DNA from: Chrysomallon squamiferum
Lineage: Eukaryota > Mollusca > Gastropoda > Neomphalida > Peltospiridae
DNA length: 64,000 bases
Assembly: GCA_012295275.1 (NCBI GenBank)
Contig: CM022673.1
Coordinates: forward strand, 5,447,811 to 5,511,810
Reading direction: 5' to 3'
A program made the position numbers and the translations under genes. Positions 48,755-61,496 of the stretch are shown here, in pieces. Below the pieces are notes generated by a model, which saw nothing but the letters and a program-made list of their open reading frames with translations, had not been told where the DNA came from and ran no database searches. Positions within the stretch are counted from its first letter, which is position 1. Each line of letters opens with the position of its first letter.

Positions 48755-50580
48755 TTAACTTATGACGGCTGACGAATCGTAATATATGTGTCTAAATATC
48801 GAACCCACGGTAGTATTCCAAGTTTTAATGTCTTCTGCGTTATGTTCTGTTTGATGAAACCTAATCCACAAATGGACAATGTAGTTGTTTTCCTTCCAGT
48901 CATAAAGTTTGCCAACCTCGTACAACTGGGGAAGCTCCATCCAGTTAGGTCGATGTAAAGATTTTTGCTCGGTGTGTATTAAGTTTTTATATTCTTTGGC
49001 TAGTCTCGCCGGTAATTGCACAGAATGTTCTGCCCATTGTTGGTCTTGGAAAGTCTTGTATTTTGTATGCCAGATCTTCAGAAAGTCTGCCCAAGCCTTT
49101 GCAATGATTACACCATTACATAAACCACTGTCGTGTTCGTAACCCATCACCATTTCGTATTTCAACAACGGGTCCAGAGATTTAACGGCCATAGCGTCAA
49201 GATCAAGATATATCCCGCCGAACTCCATAACAGCCTCGAGGCGTACAACGTCAGTGGCGTGTTCAGAAACCTGAATGGGATTCCCATAAATTTGCGTTGG
49301 CGTATCTCGGTAGATTAAGATAATCTCTGGGACTTTTTGTCGCATTTCTTTGAAATAGTCTCCCTCCGGAACCATGTCCAACCAGAAAAAGATTCTGTCT
49401 GGTTTGACGAATTTGTGAGCTGCTAAAATAGCTAACATATGATGAAAGCGAAAATGGTTTTTCTTTGGGCCGCCATACCACGTAAAATGAACTAAGCTTG
49501 GAATGACTCGTTCCGTGTGTTCGATATTCTTCGAGTAACTGACTGGTAACTTTAACTTTTCGTTAAAAGTCGTGTTTCTGACGTAAGTATAAAACGGATC
49601 AGTCGCTTTTTTCTTGCATATATTTGTCTCCACACACAACTTTTTACTCGCTGAATCTGATGGTTTAACTTTCTCTGGTGTAGCGATGTCAGAATTTCCG
49701 TAATAAATATATCTGAATATAGAACCAGCCGTCGTGTTCCACGTTTTAATATCGGTCGGATTATGCTCTATCCCGTGTTGGCGAATCCACAGATGAACAA
49801 TGTAGTTCTTCTCTTTGTAGTTGAAGAGATTTCCATCTTTATACAGCATCTTGGCTTCCTCGGGCGTATAATTCGGTCTATGAAATGATTTCTCTTCTGT
49901 ATGTATTAACTTAGGATATTTCAAGGCCAGGATCCCAGGCACCTGTACTGAATGATACTGCCACTGGTTATCGTCGAACGTTTTGTATGCTTCGTGCCAA
50001 ATCTTTAAGAATTCTGCCCACTTGACGCCAATGATAACTCCGTTGCAAAGCGCATCCTTCCCTTCGTATCCCATCACCACGTCGTATTTAAGAAGAGGAT
50101 CCAAAGGCTTGACGACAATAGCATCCAGGTCGAAGTACATTCCGCCATATTCCAAAATGGCTTCCAGACGTACGATATCGGTTATGTGTTCGGCGACTTT
50201 CACAGGTCGACCATATATTTCTTTTGGAGTTTTACGATGGATCAGAAACAGTTCTGGAACCTTTTCTTTTAATTCCTTGAAATAATCACCTTCTGGAATA
50301 AGATCAAACCAAAAATAAATCCGTTCCGGTTTCACAAATTTATGGGCAGCTAGAATGCTGATCAGGTGGTGAAATCGGAAATGGTTTTTCTGGGGCCCAC
50401 CAAACCACGTGAAGTGCACCAATGGCGGTATTACTCTTTTTTCCTGAACAATATTCTTGTCTGTGTAGACAGGAGAATTGAGCATTTTATAAAACGTGTC
50501 ATTACGTTTGTATACGTAAAAGTTGGCAGCAGGATCTGGCTTGCATATGTTGTTCTCTATGCAGTTTTGAAGTGTCAGTT
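48755..50580 (-). CDS. Glycosyltransferase copy C, exon 3: two tandem GT domains, intact
   Basis: 1826 bp from the acceptor TTTTTCAG to TAA at 48755. With exons 1 and 2 the protein is 664 residues. It is a type II Golgi-like protein: anchor at about 11-33, GT domain 1 at about 106-351 and GT domain 2 at about 414-661. The nucleotide-sugar/Mn motifs are GGMYFDLD (DLD 207-209) and GGIYLDLD (DLD 516-518), each preceded by D(I/V)VRLEA. Both domains open with HFTW(F/Y)GG and share NHFRFHH, LDPLLKY, CNGVII and HLWIR, so they arose by internal duplication. These features fit the Gly_transf_sug (GT32-like) superfamily, which transfers sugars from nucleotide donors; the specificity is unknown. A copy-specific IRFHQTEH replaces IRKHGTEH near the C-terminus. 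Confidence 0.88.
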
Positions 50581-51011
50581 CTGAAAAAGAAAACAACTGA
50601 ATAAAAATAAAGATGCCAGTTACACAAGTATGCGAGAGAAATAAGACGCAAGCAAAACTAAAAATAATATTAGTACCTTGAAACTTTACTGATGTATAAA
50701 AAATATCTAGAAAGTTAGTAATCCAAATACAAATAACATATTTTGGCCATAATAATAAAATTGAAAAACAGTTATTCTAAATCGATAATGTTACCCTAGG
50801 TTTACATTAAAAAAAAGTAGTGTAAATTAATTTTGTATCACTGGAAAGAATTTCTTTATTTGTTCCTAGCTACCCATTTAAGAGAGTGTAATAATAATAA
50901 AAACTATGTCAATAAAATAACAAGTTCGTTACGATGAATGGAAGCTGATACTTTTCTTAATGACCTCATTACGTAGATTAGAAATAAATTTCACAACACT
51001 AAATTTCTTAC

Positions 51012-51176
51012 TTCTGAGTGTGTTGTCAGTGGTGGTTTCTCCCAGCGTTATGTACATATATTTTGTTTTTGTGTTGTCTATGAAGAATATATAAACAGTA
51101 AGAAGAAGAGCGGCAGCGAAAAACAGAACCGCAAAGAAAAGTCGATTCACTCGAAACAGTGAATCTTTTTGGTTAC
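51012..51176 (-). CDS. Glycosyltransferase copy C, exon 2 (membrane anchor)
   Basis: 165 bp with acceptor TTTTTGCAG, donor A|GTAAGA and phase 1 on both sides. It encodes NQKDSLFRVNRLFFAVLFF, the anchor and the start of the stem. GTG stands at the position of copy A's internal ATG. Confidence 0.8.
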
Positions 51177-51294
51177 CTGCAAAAACAAAAATTAAATATG
51201 ATAAATTAAGGTATCATCAATATAATTATTATTATTATTATTGTTGTTGTTGTTGTTGTTGTTGTTGTGGCTGCTGCTGCTGCTGCTGCTTTTG

Positions 51295-51618
51295 TTGTTA
51301 TAGTTAGTATTATTTTATCATTATCGTCATCAAAGTAATTATTGTTGTTGTTATAATTATTATTATATATGCATGCATTCAGACATACTTACATACATGA
51401 ATACATACAGAGAGACAGATAGACGCATATGCTCTATAACTGACTCAATTATTCTTTCGTTGTGTTTAAACTGGATCGAAGAAAAATGAATATATTATTA
51501 TTATTATTATTATTATTATGATTATTATTATCGCGTTTTGGCGTGCCGTCTGCAATAAACGAGAAGGACCCAGTTTTAAGCCACACCTATCTTTGATCTG
51601 TTCACTCAGGTGTAACGA
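51295..51618. repeat. Dispersed repeat in copy C intron 1
   Basis: Direct counterpart of 12410-12745, with a shorter ATT tract (51490-51530). Confidence 0.75.
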
Positions 51619-51876
51619 TTTTCTAATTAATCGATAACGTTTCATCTGCATATTTGCCATGGAATTCTCTAAATTTGTTTCTAGTAGTTCTTTTACACAC
51701 AGTGTTCTTTTTTATCCTTTCCAGTAAAAAACAAAGCTGGAACAAGAAGGACTGACAAAATAAATTATTACTGAAGAACGTAGAAATAGGTGGGGTATTT
51801 ATTTATTTATTTATTTTTCCGTTGTGTATTATTAGCTGATGAGTGTTACTTTGTGCTTCAAAATAGTTTTTTGTAT

Positions 51877-51879
<3 letters not shown>

Positions 51880-51964
<85 letters not shown>
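51880..51964. repeat. (GA)n microsatellite in copy C intron 1
   Basis: Pure AG run at the same place in the intron as in copies A and D. Confidence 0.97.
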
Positions 51965-51967
<3 letters not shown>

Positions 51968-53336
51968 TAATATATTAACGAACAATGTTATGTTTATGAA
52001 ACAATTTCCTTATTCTTAATACTTCAAAATAACAACGGCTTTTACTAAATATTCTACATCATTTTGTGACGAGAAGCAGGGAATCTTTAATACATATTTT
52101 ATCTCTAAACAATTTACAGAACAATTAATACAGTCACTTTAACGAAGATAAGGTATAAACTAATAACAATATTATCATTCGCTCACTGATGTAATATTAG
52201 GAAACAGCGAATAATGAGAAATGACAATAAAATATTTTAGAAATATTAAATTTCGTTTTAGGAGCGGTCCTAGGGGACAGTTATTTGGACATTATGTACC
52301 AGACTTTAAATAAGGAAGAGGATTTGGCTGGTACAATTACATTCTTCAAGATTAGTGTTTTAAATCCCTATCAAATATTAACTTTGTTAAAATCATTTAA
52401 ATGTATCTGTTGACTGTCTGAAAATAATTTTTTTTATAGAGCATGAATTCCAATTTCTAATTCCGTCCGTTTGGTCATTCACAGTGAAAGACCGAGATCT
52501 CTATACTTTCATACAGAGATAATGTTGTTGATAGGTAACATTCGAAGGATAAAAACAAATGTATACGTCTATTTGTATGTTCACTGAAGGTCAGAAGAAA
52601 TAAAAAGTTTTCATAAAATCGTGACTGTGTGATTATGTCAAGTGACATTCCCAAAGCAAAAACATTTTTATCTACCTGGTTATTATTCACTTCAAAATGA
52701 GTTTGAAATAATCACACCAGCAGCAGGGCAGAATTTTAATTTTTCTAAGGTCAAAAATGTTAAAACATCAAGGCAAGATGGACTGGCACCAAAGTAAATA
52801 CTTTTTCCAAAGAAAAGATATCAATATTACTTAATTTGTAGGTTATGGTCGATCGATAATAAAGAAATAAATATGTTTATTTATACGTTTGTAACCGAAC
52901 CACTGAAGGTCAAAAGAAACAAAAAGTGCTTTCGAAATTTCATGACAATGTGAAAATCTGTAAATTTATATCGACCCAGATCACCATGTAACTGAATTGC
53001 TGAAGCTTGAACACTGTCAGTTTACAATATTATTGCGTTAAAATTGTTTGTAACGAAAGGACGTGGACATAAACATATTAAGCTACCTGGTCATTCACTG
53101 GAATATTATTTTCATTGTATACTGACTTCAACAAGTATTATATGATTAGCCAAAATGTCGGCGTCTATGATTTTGCTCAGAGAGTCGATCTTTATTGGAA
53201 TGGCACAGAATCAAACCACACAGAGCAACCAGACAGGTTTTTTTTTATTGCTCAGAACATTGTCCAAGTTTAGAGACACGAAGCCACGTTCGAGATATAA
53301 GAGATTTATTACTGGACTTGTATAGGTACTCGCTGA

Positions 53337-53495
53337 GGGTGTAATATATGCCTTGACCCAGACGCTGGCACGCCATGCTACCCTCGGAACAAAGACAGTT
53401 AAGAAGTGTAGCTATGATAGCTGATGCCGGTGTCGTGGTAAAATTTAAAGACCGTATTCTCGATTCAAAAGCCTAAACTAGAGCGATATATATGT
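53337..53495. mobile_element. Copy-C-specific insertion, possibly a SINE fragment
   Basis: It interrupts the sequence that reads GTACTCGCTGAG|TGTGTATG in copy A. The insert has TAGCTGATGCCGGTG and ATTCTCGATTCAAAAGCC, loosely like tRNA A and B boxes. It is followed by an expanded GT tract. Confidence 0.35.
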
Positions 53496-53499
53496 GTGT

Positions 53500-53581
53500 G
53501 TGTGTCTGTGTGAGTGATTGTGAGTGTGTGTGTGTGTGTATGTGTGTGACTGTGAGTTTGTGTGTGTGAGTGTGTGTGTGT

Positions 53582-53628
<47 letters not shown>
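53500..53628. repeat. (GT)n tract in copy C intron 1
   Basis: Degenerate then pure GT; the same site in copy A has only about 20 bases of GT. Confidence 0.95.
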
Positions 53629-53630
<2 letters not shown>

Positions 53631-54609
53631 AATGCAGCAATACAGAAGTGTGGGATATTTTATGTTAAATTGTATTATATTCCTTACTTTATTTATTTAG
53701 TTTAATTTTAGTATCTCTCTTTCTCCATATATATAATATATATTACAACGAGAGAGAAATAAAGATACTTATATTAAAACAAATGAATAATTATGCTAAT
53801 ATTTTACTTTATGACAAAATCTGAAGGAGAAATATTTTACTTTACTACTACTATGAAAACTACAATAACAGCATATCCCGTCATAGCTTATAGGAAAACC
53901 TAAACCTAACGTACATCTACACGATTTTCTGAATAAAGACAGCATGACAAGAATAAATTTACGAATAGATTTAGTAAAACGTCTTTTCAAACATATTTTA
54001 AAATGTTCTAAGTATATATTTTAGAGATTATATACATACACACATTATATTAGAACAAGTTTTAAAAAGATATTTAAATGTCTTGTGAACATATTTTAAA
54101 ATTTTCTAGGTATATATTTTAGAGATTATAAAGGTTACATTCTAAATATTTTTTGATAACATTTTTAAAATTATATTAGAAATATTTTTTTTTAGATGTC
54201 AAACTGTATTTGTGTAATTCATGAACCTTTCTGTTTATAATTTTAAAATATATTTCAGGAATTCCATACCAATCAAAACATGTGTGTCAAATTTGAAACT
54301 CTAGCCAAACTCTAAGTGTATATATTGTATCACTGAACATAAAAAATATTTTTGAATGTAAACATTTTTTGTCTTGTAAAACAATTTCATTATTACGGAG
54401 ACTGAACAAATTGACTTCATTATCTTAAAAACATTTCTGCCTGCTGCTGAAATATTCTGGTTAATTGACTGACTGTGAAAGAATAACTGGCGACAGCCAA
54501 CACAGCAACGCGAATTAACGACATCTTCGTAATTTATGAAAGACTAAGGCTTTTCAATCTGCGGTTAATTGTTGTTGTTCATCCAACTATCATGCCTTAA
54601 ATCTTTAAT

Positions 54610-54635
54610 TTATTATTATTATTATTACTATTATA

Positions 54636-54710
<75 letters not shown>

Positions 54711-54712
54711 TT
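54610..54712. repeat. (ATT)n microsatellite in copy C intron 1
   Basis: About 100 bases of ATT; short in copy A (7340) and intermediate in B (14985-15020) and D (63740-63780). Confidence 0.97.
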
Positions 54713-55180
54713 ATTTGCCTGTTTATGCCGTGTTACTCAACATTTTCAATTTGTTAATTAGTTATTAAACTCAGTATTTCAAAATTTTAATAAAGACCAT
54801 GTCATATAAATCATGGTTTAATTTATTAAACCAACGCTAACAAAATAATATGTTAATATTGACGAATTTTGTTTTCTTCAGATTTTTTATATAGTGTGCC
54901 TTCATTTTTTTAAATAAATACTAACAACAATAATGAAAATATATATCATATAAATTACATAGATACACAAACATACGGCTGCACACACAAACATACATAA
55001 ATAAACACGGGCACATTCATACATACATACATATATATGTGTGCATATTCAGTATTTGCCATAGTTCTATCATTTCTGTTAATATATATGAACATATATA
55101 TATATGCACACACATACATACTTATATACATACACATATATACATATATATAAATAAATAAATAAAATTAAAATACTTAC

Positions 55181-55184
55181 TCAT
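55181..55184 (-). CDS. Glycosyltransferase copy C, exon 1: ATG A
   Basis: ATTATGA|GTAAGTATT on the minus strand. Joined to exon 2 it gives ATG AGT AAC and a 664-residue frame without interruption. The intron is 4.0 kb. Confidence 0.65.
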
Positions 55185-55257
55185 AATCTTGTGTTTAGGT
55201 AACAATCCAAACAACTATTAATTTCTTTCTTTTTTTTTTTTTTTTTTTTTTATTTGA

Positions 55258-55473
55258 ATTGCATTTTGTTTGCAATATTTATTGTTCCATAAAAAGATAT
55301 TTCACATCTGTTGCCTCTCTGTGTTTTTGATTATGAGCGTGTGTGTCTCTCTCTCTCTCTCTGTGTGTGTGTTGGCGTGCGAGATCGGTTTCAAACAGGA
55401 CACAAAGAATAGCTGTTGATATTTCTGTTGTTCACCTCGGTCACGTTACAACGAGCAGACTACTAAAAATACA
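55258..55473 (-). promoter_or_regulatory. Conserved 5' flank / putative promoter of copy C
   Basis: It matches 7886-8090 and 15669-15875 and ends abruptly after ACTAAAAATACAG. Beyond that point C has unrelated sequence, so any more distal promoter elements differ from A and B. Confidence 0.4.
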
Positions 55474-55474
55474 G

Positions 55475-56557
55475 GTGTAAACCTCGCTTTCACTGGTCGG
55501 CTTTGTGCACGTTACAAAGAAAACGTCCCTTTGGACACACACATACACACACACATTTAGATTAATGAAAGGGCGGCACTGCATAAAAAATAACATATTT
55601 TCATTTGCACAATTTATGCAGAGCTCCGTTTCATAATGATGTTGATGATATTGATAGTGGTTAACGACAGCGGTGACGTGGTGGTAAAATCAAAACTAAC
55701 GACGACAGTGATGATGCTGACGTTGCTGTAATTAAGATGACCATCTGATGATGAGAAAGATGATTATAATAATAATGATTGTGACGATAATGAAGGTGTG
55801 TATCTTTGTATGAATGTATGTGTGTATGTATGTATGTATGTATGTAACAAATCGTAGAGTCTTTCACAATTTCTTATTTATGGACTTCCATTTAAATACA
55901 ATTTCATAACGAAATGTGTTCGTCTTCTGTTTACCTACAAAGGGACTTTTTGTATGTATGCACGCATGTGTTTGTGTGTATAAATGTGTATATTTGTTAC
56001 TGTATGGATGCATTCATGTCTTTGTTTGTATATAGATATGGCTGCCAGAGGAATCTGCAAAAGTAGGTTTTATGCTACAGAGAGATATTCTGTGTAAACT
56101 GGTCTAACGATGAGCTGACCATAAGATCAACACAAATCCTCACAGACCTAAATATTTCCTTCTTTGAGTAACCTGTACGTAACGGTCACCTGATTATAAC
56201 GATCAGCGACCACTGAATTTCATCGAAAACCGTTGACTGAATCTGCTATAACGGTCTGAACATTTCACCCTTTGGAAATGTCGCCAAGTTCCGCTGATGG
56301 TAACTGAAAATCAAAGATACACTCAGTCAGTTTCTCTTACACGTAATTCGACTGGATTTCAGTTGTTGAATTCAGAGCACTTAAGAACTGTTTTCACCTC
56401 GAAAAATCATGGGTTGTAAATAAAGTAATCTTTTCCTGCTGTTATTATACGTACATTTACACTGTGCTAATTAAGGAAGTTGAGAAAAATCAAAGAGAAT
56501 GTTGAGATAGGTGTCCGATTGTTTTAAGTCAGATATGACTGATAACAAATGTGTGTG

Positions 56558-56611
<54 letters not shown>

Positions 56612-57110
56612 GGCCTGTGTACATTTCGAATTATATATGATGCTGTTAAAACACAAATTCATGTACAATTGTTTTTGTTTTATTTAATGTTTTTCTTCAA
56701 TGCTTTTCTTTTAATGTTTTTCATAATTGTCGTCTTCGGTTTACATACAAAGTATATCCTGTGAACACATTTCGTTGTGAAATTGTATTCAAATTGAAGT
56801 CCATAGATAAGAAATTTGTTAACAGCCATCATAAACACTCTCATCTGTTTTATTTGTTTGCTTTTACTCTCCTGCTCACGTGATAAATATCATAATGCCA
56901 TATACCGCTCTATATTTACCTAGTTTCTATCCAGTTACTGCGAAATTCTGAATGCACTGTGTCTCATCTGACCTTCATCGATACAAACGTTTTTGAAACA
57001 TGACCACTTTTGAAAAGATTTTTCTATATGTTTTCGTACTTGGTCGATATCCATGAAATTTACGATTTTCTAACTTTTACTGATTTTTCAATTTTTTTTT
57101 TTTTTTTTTA
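55475..57110. other. Spacer between copies C and D, no gene seen
   Basis: Unrelated to the left array. It contains an inverted-repeat element (55868-56820), GTAT and GT tracts (55818-55845, 56551-56607) and sequence related to 46790-47190. No coding region is supported. Confidence 0.55.
55868..56820. mobile_element. Element bounded by inverted repeats of about 55 bp
   Basis: The left arm at 55868-55921 is the reverse complement, with a few mismatches, of the right arm at 56764-56820 (AACACATTTCGTTGTGAAAT, then GAAGTCCATAGATAAGAAAT). A third copy of the arm lies at 46790-46846. The interior has no transposase frame, so this is probably a non-autonomous element or two oppositely oriented copies. 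Confidence 0.5.
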
Positions 57111-57111
57111 A

Positions 57112-57300
57112 AATAATTTAGTCATATAGATTTCCTTCATTGTTTATGTAGCTGTTTATTTGTTTATGCATTATTTCAATTAGTTATTAATTTAGTCATA
57201 TAGATTTCCTTCATTGTTTATGTAGCTGTTTATTTATTTATACATTATTTGATCTATTTATTAATTTAGTCATATTGATTTCCTTGACTGTTCATGAACC
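57112..57300. repeat. Three tandem copies of a segment of about 70 bp in the 3' flank of D
   Basis: AATTTAGTCATATAGATTTC and TTTATGTAGCTGTTTATT recur three times; units A and B have two copies. Confidence 0.8.
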
Positions 57301-58070
57301 TGTTTATTTATTTATACATTATTAGTTCATTCATTTATCTATAAATTCCTTTCTTTATTTTATTTATTTTTAAAAATTACAAACTCAAATTTATAATTAT
57401 TTTGCATAAATTTATACTTTAATAAGCAGTAAAAATATATTAGAAATCTCTAAATACTTAAGAAAAAAAATTAACATCTTCTGTCGACATTATATATAAA
57501 AATTTAACACAGCTGTCAGTTCTGTTTATAAATATTCAGAAATAACCCAGGAAGCTGACAAACCTCATATTAGAGGTTGCCAAATGAATATTAGTTACAG
57601 ACAGGCCATGACATGTAAAATATACCGACTGCTCAACATAATGTTATTTCAAACACAAAACTTTGCAAGGATTGTTTTCATTATTTACAGAAAAACAACG
57701 TTGAAAAATCCAGTGTCAGAAAATGTTGACAAAAATAATAAATGCATAAAAATTACTGACATCAGTACACAACAGAAACTGACAAATATATGAATGAATG
57801 AATTATATATTTTATTTATATTTAACAGAGATCATAGAAGTATATTTAAAACTGCATAGCATATAATACACAAACACCATAAGGCACTGTATGTTGATAT
57901 TACCAACTAACGTGACTGAAGGCTTTGAAAGAAAAAAATATTCGCCGACACTGAGAATTTATTTCATTTCTTAAGTAGAAAAATTAAAAAGAAACGTGTG
58001 TGTGTTAACACATCAAAACATATAAAAACGTATACATAATGTAGATATATATAAAAACATAGATGTAATC

Positions 58071-58115
<45 letters not shown>

Positions 58116-58229
58116 AAAACACACACATAAAAACATATATATAAACATAAAAAATAACTTCCTATAAAAAGGTAGGTACATTTTTCGCCGGTTTCTAAGT
58201 ATTGTCAAAACGTATAAAAATAAAAGAAA

Positions 58230-58247
58230 ATATTATTATTATTATTG

Positions 58248-58306
<59 letters not shown>

Positions 58307-58320
58307 ATTATTATTATTAT
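58230..58320. repeat. (ATT)n microsatellite downstream of copy D
   Basis: Counterpart of the tracts at 1914-1975 and 9752-9794. Confidence 0.95.
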
Positions 58321-58420
58321 TCAGCAAATTAGATCATATAAGTCTTATAAAGAACTATAAATACTATAACCATGTATATTTATATAATCTAAACATGAGA
58401 GGACTACATTACAAAGTGTT

Positions 58421-60246
58421 TTAATTTATAATGGCTGATGTATTGTAATATATATGTCTAAATATCGAACCCACGGTAGTATTCCAAGTTTTAATGTCTT
58501 CTGCGTTATGTTCTGTTCCATGTTTTCTAATCCACAAATGGACAATGTAGTTGTTTTCCTTCCAGTCATAAAGTTTGCCAACCTCGTACAACTGGGGAAG
58601 CTCTGCCCAGTTAGGTCGATGCAAGGATTTTTGCTCGGTGTGTATTAAGTTTTTATATTGTTTGGCTAGTCTCGCCGGTAAATGCACAGAATGTTCTGCC
58701 CACTGATGATCTTGGAAAGTCTTGTATTTTGTATGCCAGATCTTCAGGAAGTCTGCCCAAGCCTTTGCAATGATTACACCATTACATAAACCACTGTCGT
58801 GTTCGTAACCCATCACCATTTCGTATTTCAACAACGGGTCCAGAGATTTAACGGCCATAGCGTCAAGATCAAGATATATCCCGCCAAACTCCATAACAGC
58901 CTCGAGGCGTACAATGTCAGTGGCGTGTTCAGAAACCTGAATGGGATTCCCATAAATTTCCGTTGGCGTATCTCGGTAGATTAAGATAATCTCTGGGACT
59001 TTTTGTCGCATTTCTTTGAAATAGTCTCCCTCCGGAACCATGTCTAACCAGAAAAAGATTCTGTCTGGTTTGATGAATTTGTGAGCAGCTAAAATAGCTA
59101 ACATATGATGAAAGCGAAAATGGTTTTTCTTTGGGCCGCCATACCAAGTAAAATGAACAAAGCTTGGAATGACTCGTTCCGTGTGTTCGATATTTTTGGA
59201 GTAACTGATTGGTAATTTTAATTTTTCGTTAAAAGTCGTGTTTCTGACGTAAGTATAAAACGGATCAGTCGCTTTTTTCTTGCATATATTTGTCTCCACA
59301 CATAACTTTTTACTCGCTGAATCTGATGGTTTAACTTTCTCTGGTGTAGCGATGTCAGAATTTCCGTAATAAATATATCTGAATATAGAACCAGCCGTCG
59401 TGTTCCACGTTTTAATATCGGTCGGATTATGCTCTATCCCGTGTTGGCGAATCCACAGGTGAACAACGTAGTTCTTCTCTTTGTAGTTGAAGAGATTTCC
59501 ATCTTTATACAGCATCTTGGCTTCCTCGGGCGTATAATTCGGTCTATGAAATGATTTCTCTTCTGTATGTATTAACTTAGGATATTTCAAGGCCAGGATC
59601 CCAGGCACCTGTACTGAATGATACTGCCACTGGTTATCGTCGAACGTTTTGTATGCTTCGTGCCAAATCTTTAAGAATTCTGCCCACTTGACGCCAATGA
59701 TAACTCCGTTGCAAAGCGCATCCTTCCCTTCGTATCCCATCACCACGTCGTATTTAAGAAGAGGATCCAAAGGCTTGACGACAATAGCATCCAGGTCGAA
59801 GTACATTCCGCCATATTCCAAAATGGCTTCCAGACGTACGATATCGGTTATGTGTTCGGCGACTTTCACAGGTCGACCATGTATTTCTTTTGGAGTTTTG
59901 CGATGGATCAGAAACAATTCTGGAACCTTTTCTTTTAATTCCTTGAAATAATCTCCTTCTGGAATAAGATCAAACCAAAAATAAATCCGTTCCGGTTTCA
60001 CAAATTTATGGGCAGCTAGAATGCTGATCAAGTGGTGAAATCGGAAATGGTTTTTCTGGGGCCCACCAAACCACGTGAAGTGCACCAGTGACGGTATTAC
60101 TCTTTTTTCGTGAACGATATTCTTGTCTGTGTTGACAGGAGAACTGAGCATTTTATAAAACGTGTCATTACGTTTGTAAACGTAAACGTTGGCAGCAGGA
60201 TCTGGCTTGCATATGTTGTTCTCTATGCAGTTTTGAAGTGTCAGTT
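58421..60246 (-). CDS. Glycosyltransferase copy D, exon 3: two tandem GT domains, intact
   Basis: 1826 bp, the same length and frame as copy C, from TTTTTCAG to TAA at 58421. Both catalytic motifs are intact (GGMYFDLD and GGIYLDLD). It differs from C at only a score or so of residues, e.g. VIPSL for VIPPL, HGRPV for YGRPV, SFVHFTW for SLVHFTW, IRKHGTEH for IRFHQTEH, and a C-terminus TSAIIN for SSAVIS. It is expected to act in the Golgi lumen as a nucleotide-sugar dependent glycosyltransferase; substrate unknown. With C it is one of two copies whose large exon is open throughout. Confidence 0.88.
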
Positions 60247-60672
60247 CTGAAAAAGAAATCAATTAAAAGAAAATAAAGATGTCAGAGAAATAAGACGCAA
60301 GCAAAACTAAAAATAATATTAGTACCTTGAAACTTAACTGATGTATAAAAAATATCTAAAAAGTTAGTAAATGAAATACAAGTAACATATTTTGGCTATA
60401 AAAATAAAATTAAAAATCTTCGAGTTATTCAAAGTCGATTTCAGGAGTTTAAATGTTATTTAAGCTTTATATTTAAGATAGTGTAAATTGATTTTTCATA
60501 TCTGGAAAGAATTACTTTATTTGTTCCTAGCTACCCATTTAAGCGAGTGTAATAATAATAAAAACTATGTCAATAAAATAACAAGTTCGTTACGATGAAT
60601 GGAAGCTGATATTTTTCTTAATGACCTCATTACGTAGATTAGAAATAAATTTCACAACATTAAATTTCTTAC

Positions 60673-60837
60673 TTCTGAGTGTGTTGTCAGTGGTAGTTTC
60701 TCCCAGAGTTATGTACATATATTTTACTTTTGTGTTGTCTATAAAGAATATATAAACAGTAAGAAGAAGAGCGGCAGCGAAAAACAGAACCGCAAAGAAA
60801 AGTCGATTCACTCGAAACAGTGAAGCTTTTTGGTTAC
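60673..60837 (-). CDS. Glycosyltransferase copy D, exon 2 (membrane anchor)
   Basis: 165 bp with the conserved acceptor, donor and phases. It encodes NQKASLFRVNRLFFAVLFF and the anchor; GTG stands at the internal position. The ATG-bearing exon 1 is outside the window. Confidence 0.8.
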
Positions 60838-61078
60838 CTGCAAAAACAAAAATTAAATATGTTAAATCACGTTATCATCATTATAAAAATAATATAAAGG
60901 ATTGGCTTTTTATGTTTAATTAAGGTTCGTCTGTAGTTATTTCCTGCGAAATAAATTATTACTCAAGAACACAGAAATAGGTTGGGTATTTATTTATTTA
61001 TTTATTTATTTATTTTTCCGTTATGTATTATTGGCAGGTGAATGTTACTTTCTGTTTCAAAATAGCTTTTTGTCTTTT

Positions 61079-61079
<1 letters not shown>

Positions 61080-61173
<94 letters not shown>
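61080..61173. repeat. (GA)n microsatellite in copy D intron 1
   Basis: Pure GA run. Confidence 0.97.
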
Positions 61174-61175
<2 letters not shown>

Positions 61176-61496
61176 ATGTGTAATATGTTAATGAACAATG
61201 TAATGTTTATGAAACAATTTCCTATTTCTTAATATTTCGAAATGACCACGGCTTTTACTAAATATTCTACATCTTTTTCTGACGAGTGGGAGGGAATCTT
61301 TAATACATATTTTATCTCTAAACAATTACATCAGTGTTATATTCACTATAACGAAAATAACTATAAACTAATATCAATATTATCATTCGCTCACTGATGT
61401 AATATTAGGAAATAGCGAATAATCACAAATCACAATACAATAGTTTAGAAATATTAACATGCATTAGTTTGAGTTTATTTCGTAGTAGACAAAAAC

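Larger units (their letters stand above)
46770..55474. repeat. Duplication unit C
   Basis: Diverged 3' flank (46770-48754) related to 56740-58420 and, further in, to 1080-1460; copy C gene; introns; then a 5' flank that stops matching at 55474. It lacks the neighbour-exon fragment seen in the left array. Confidence 0.7.

Noticed and set aside
51012..51150. Start of the glycosyltransferase at the apparent first codon of NRLFF
   Set aside because: It is GTG in B, C and D; eukaryotic initiation there is unlikely and the upstream ATG A exon solves the frame.
60649..60673. Alternative exon 2 donor TAC|GTAATG further downstream
   Set aside because: It is in phase but weaker, and the GT is lost in copy A; A|GTAAGA is stronger and present in all four copies.
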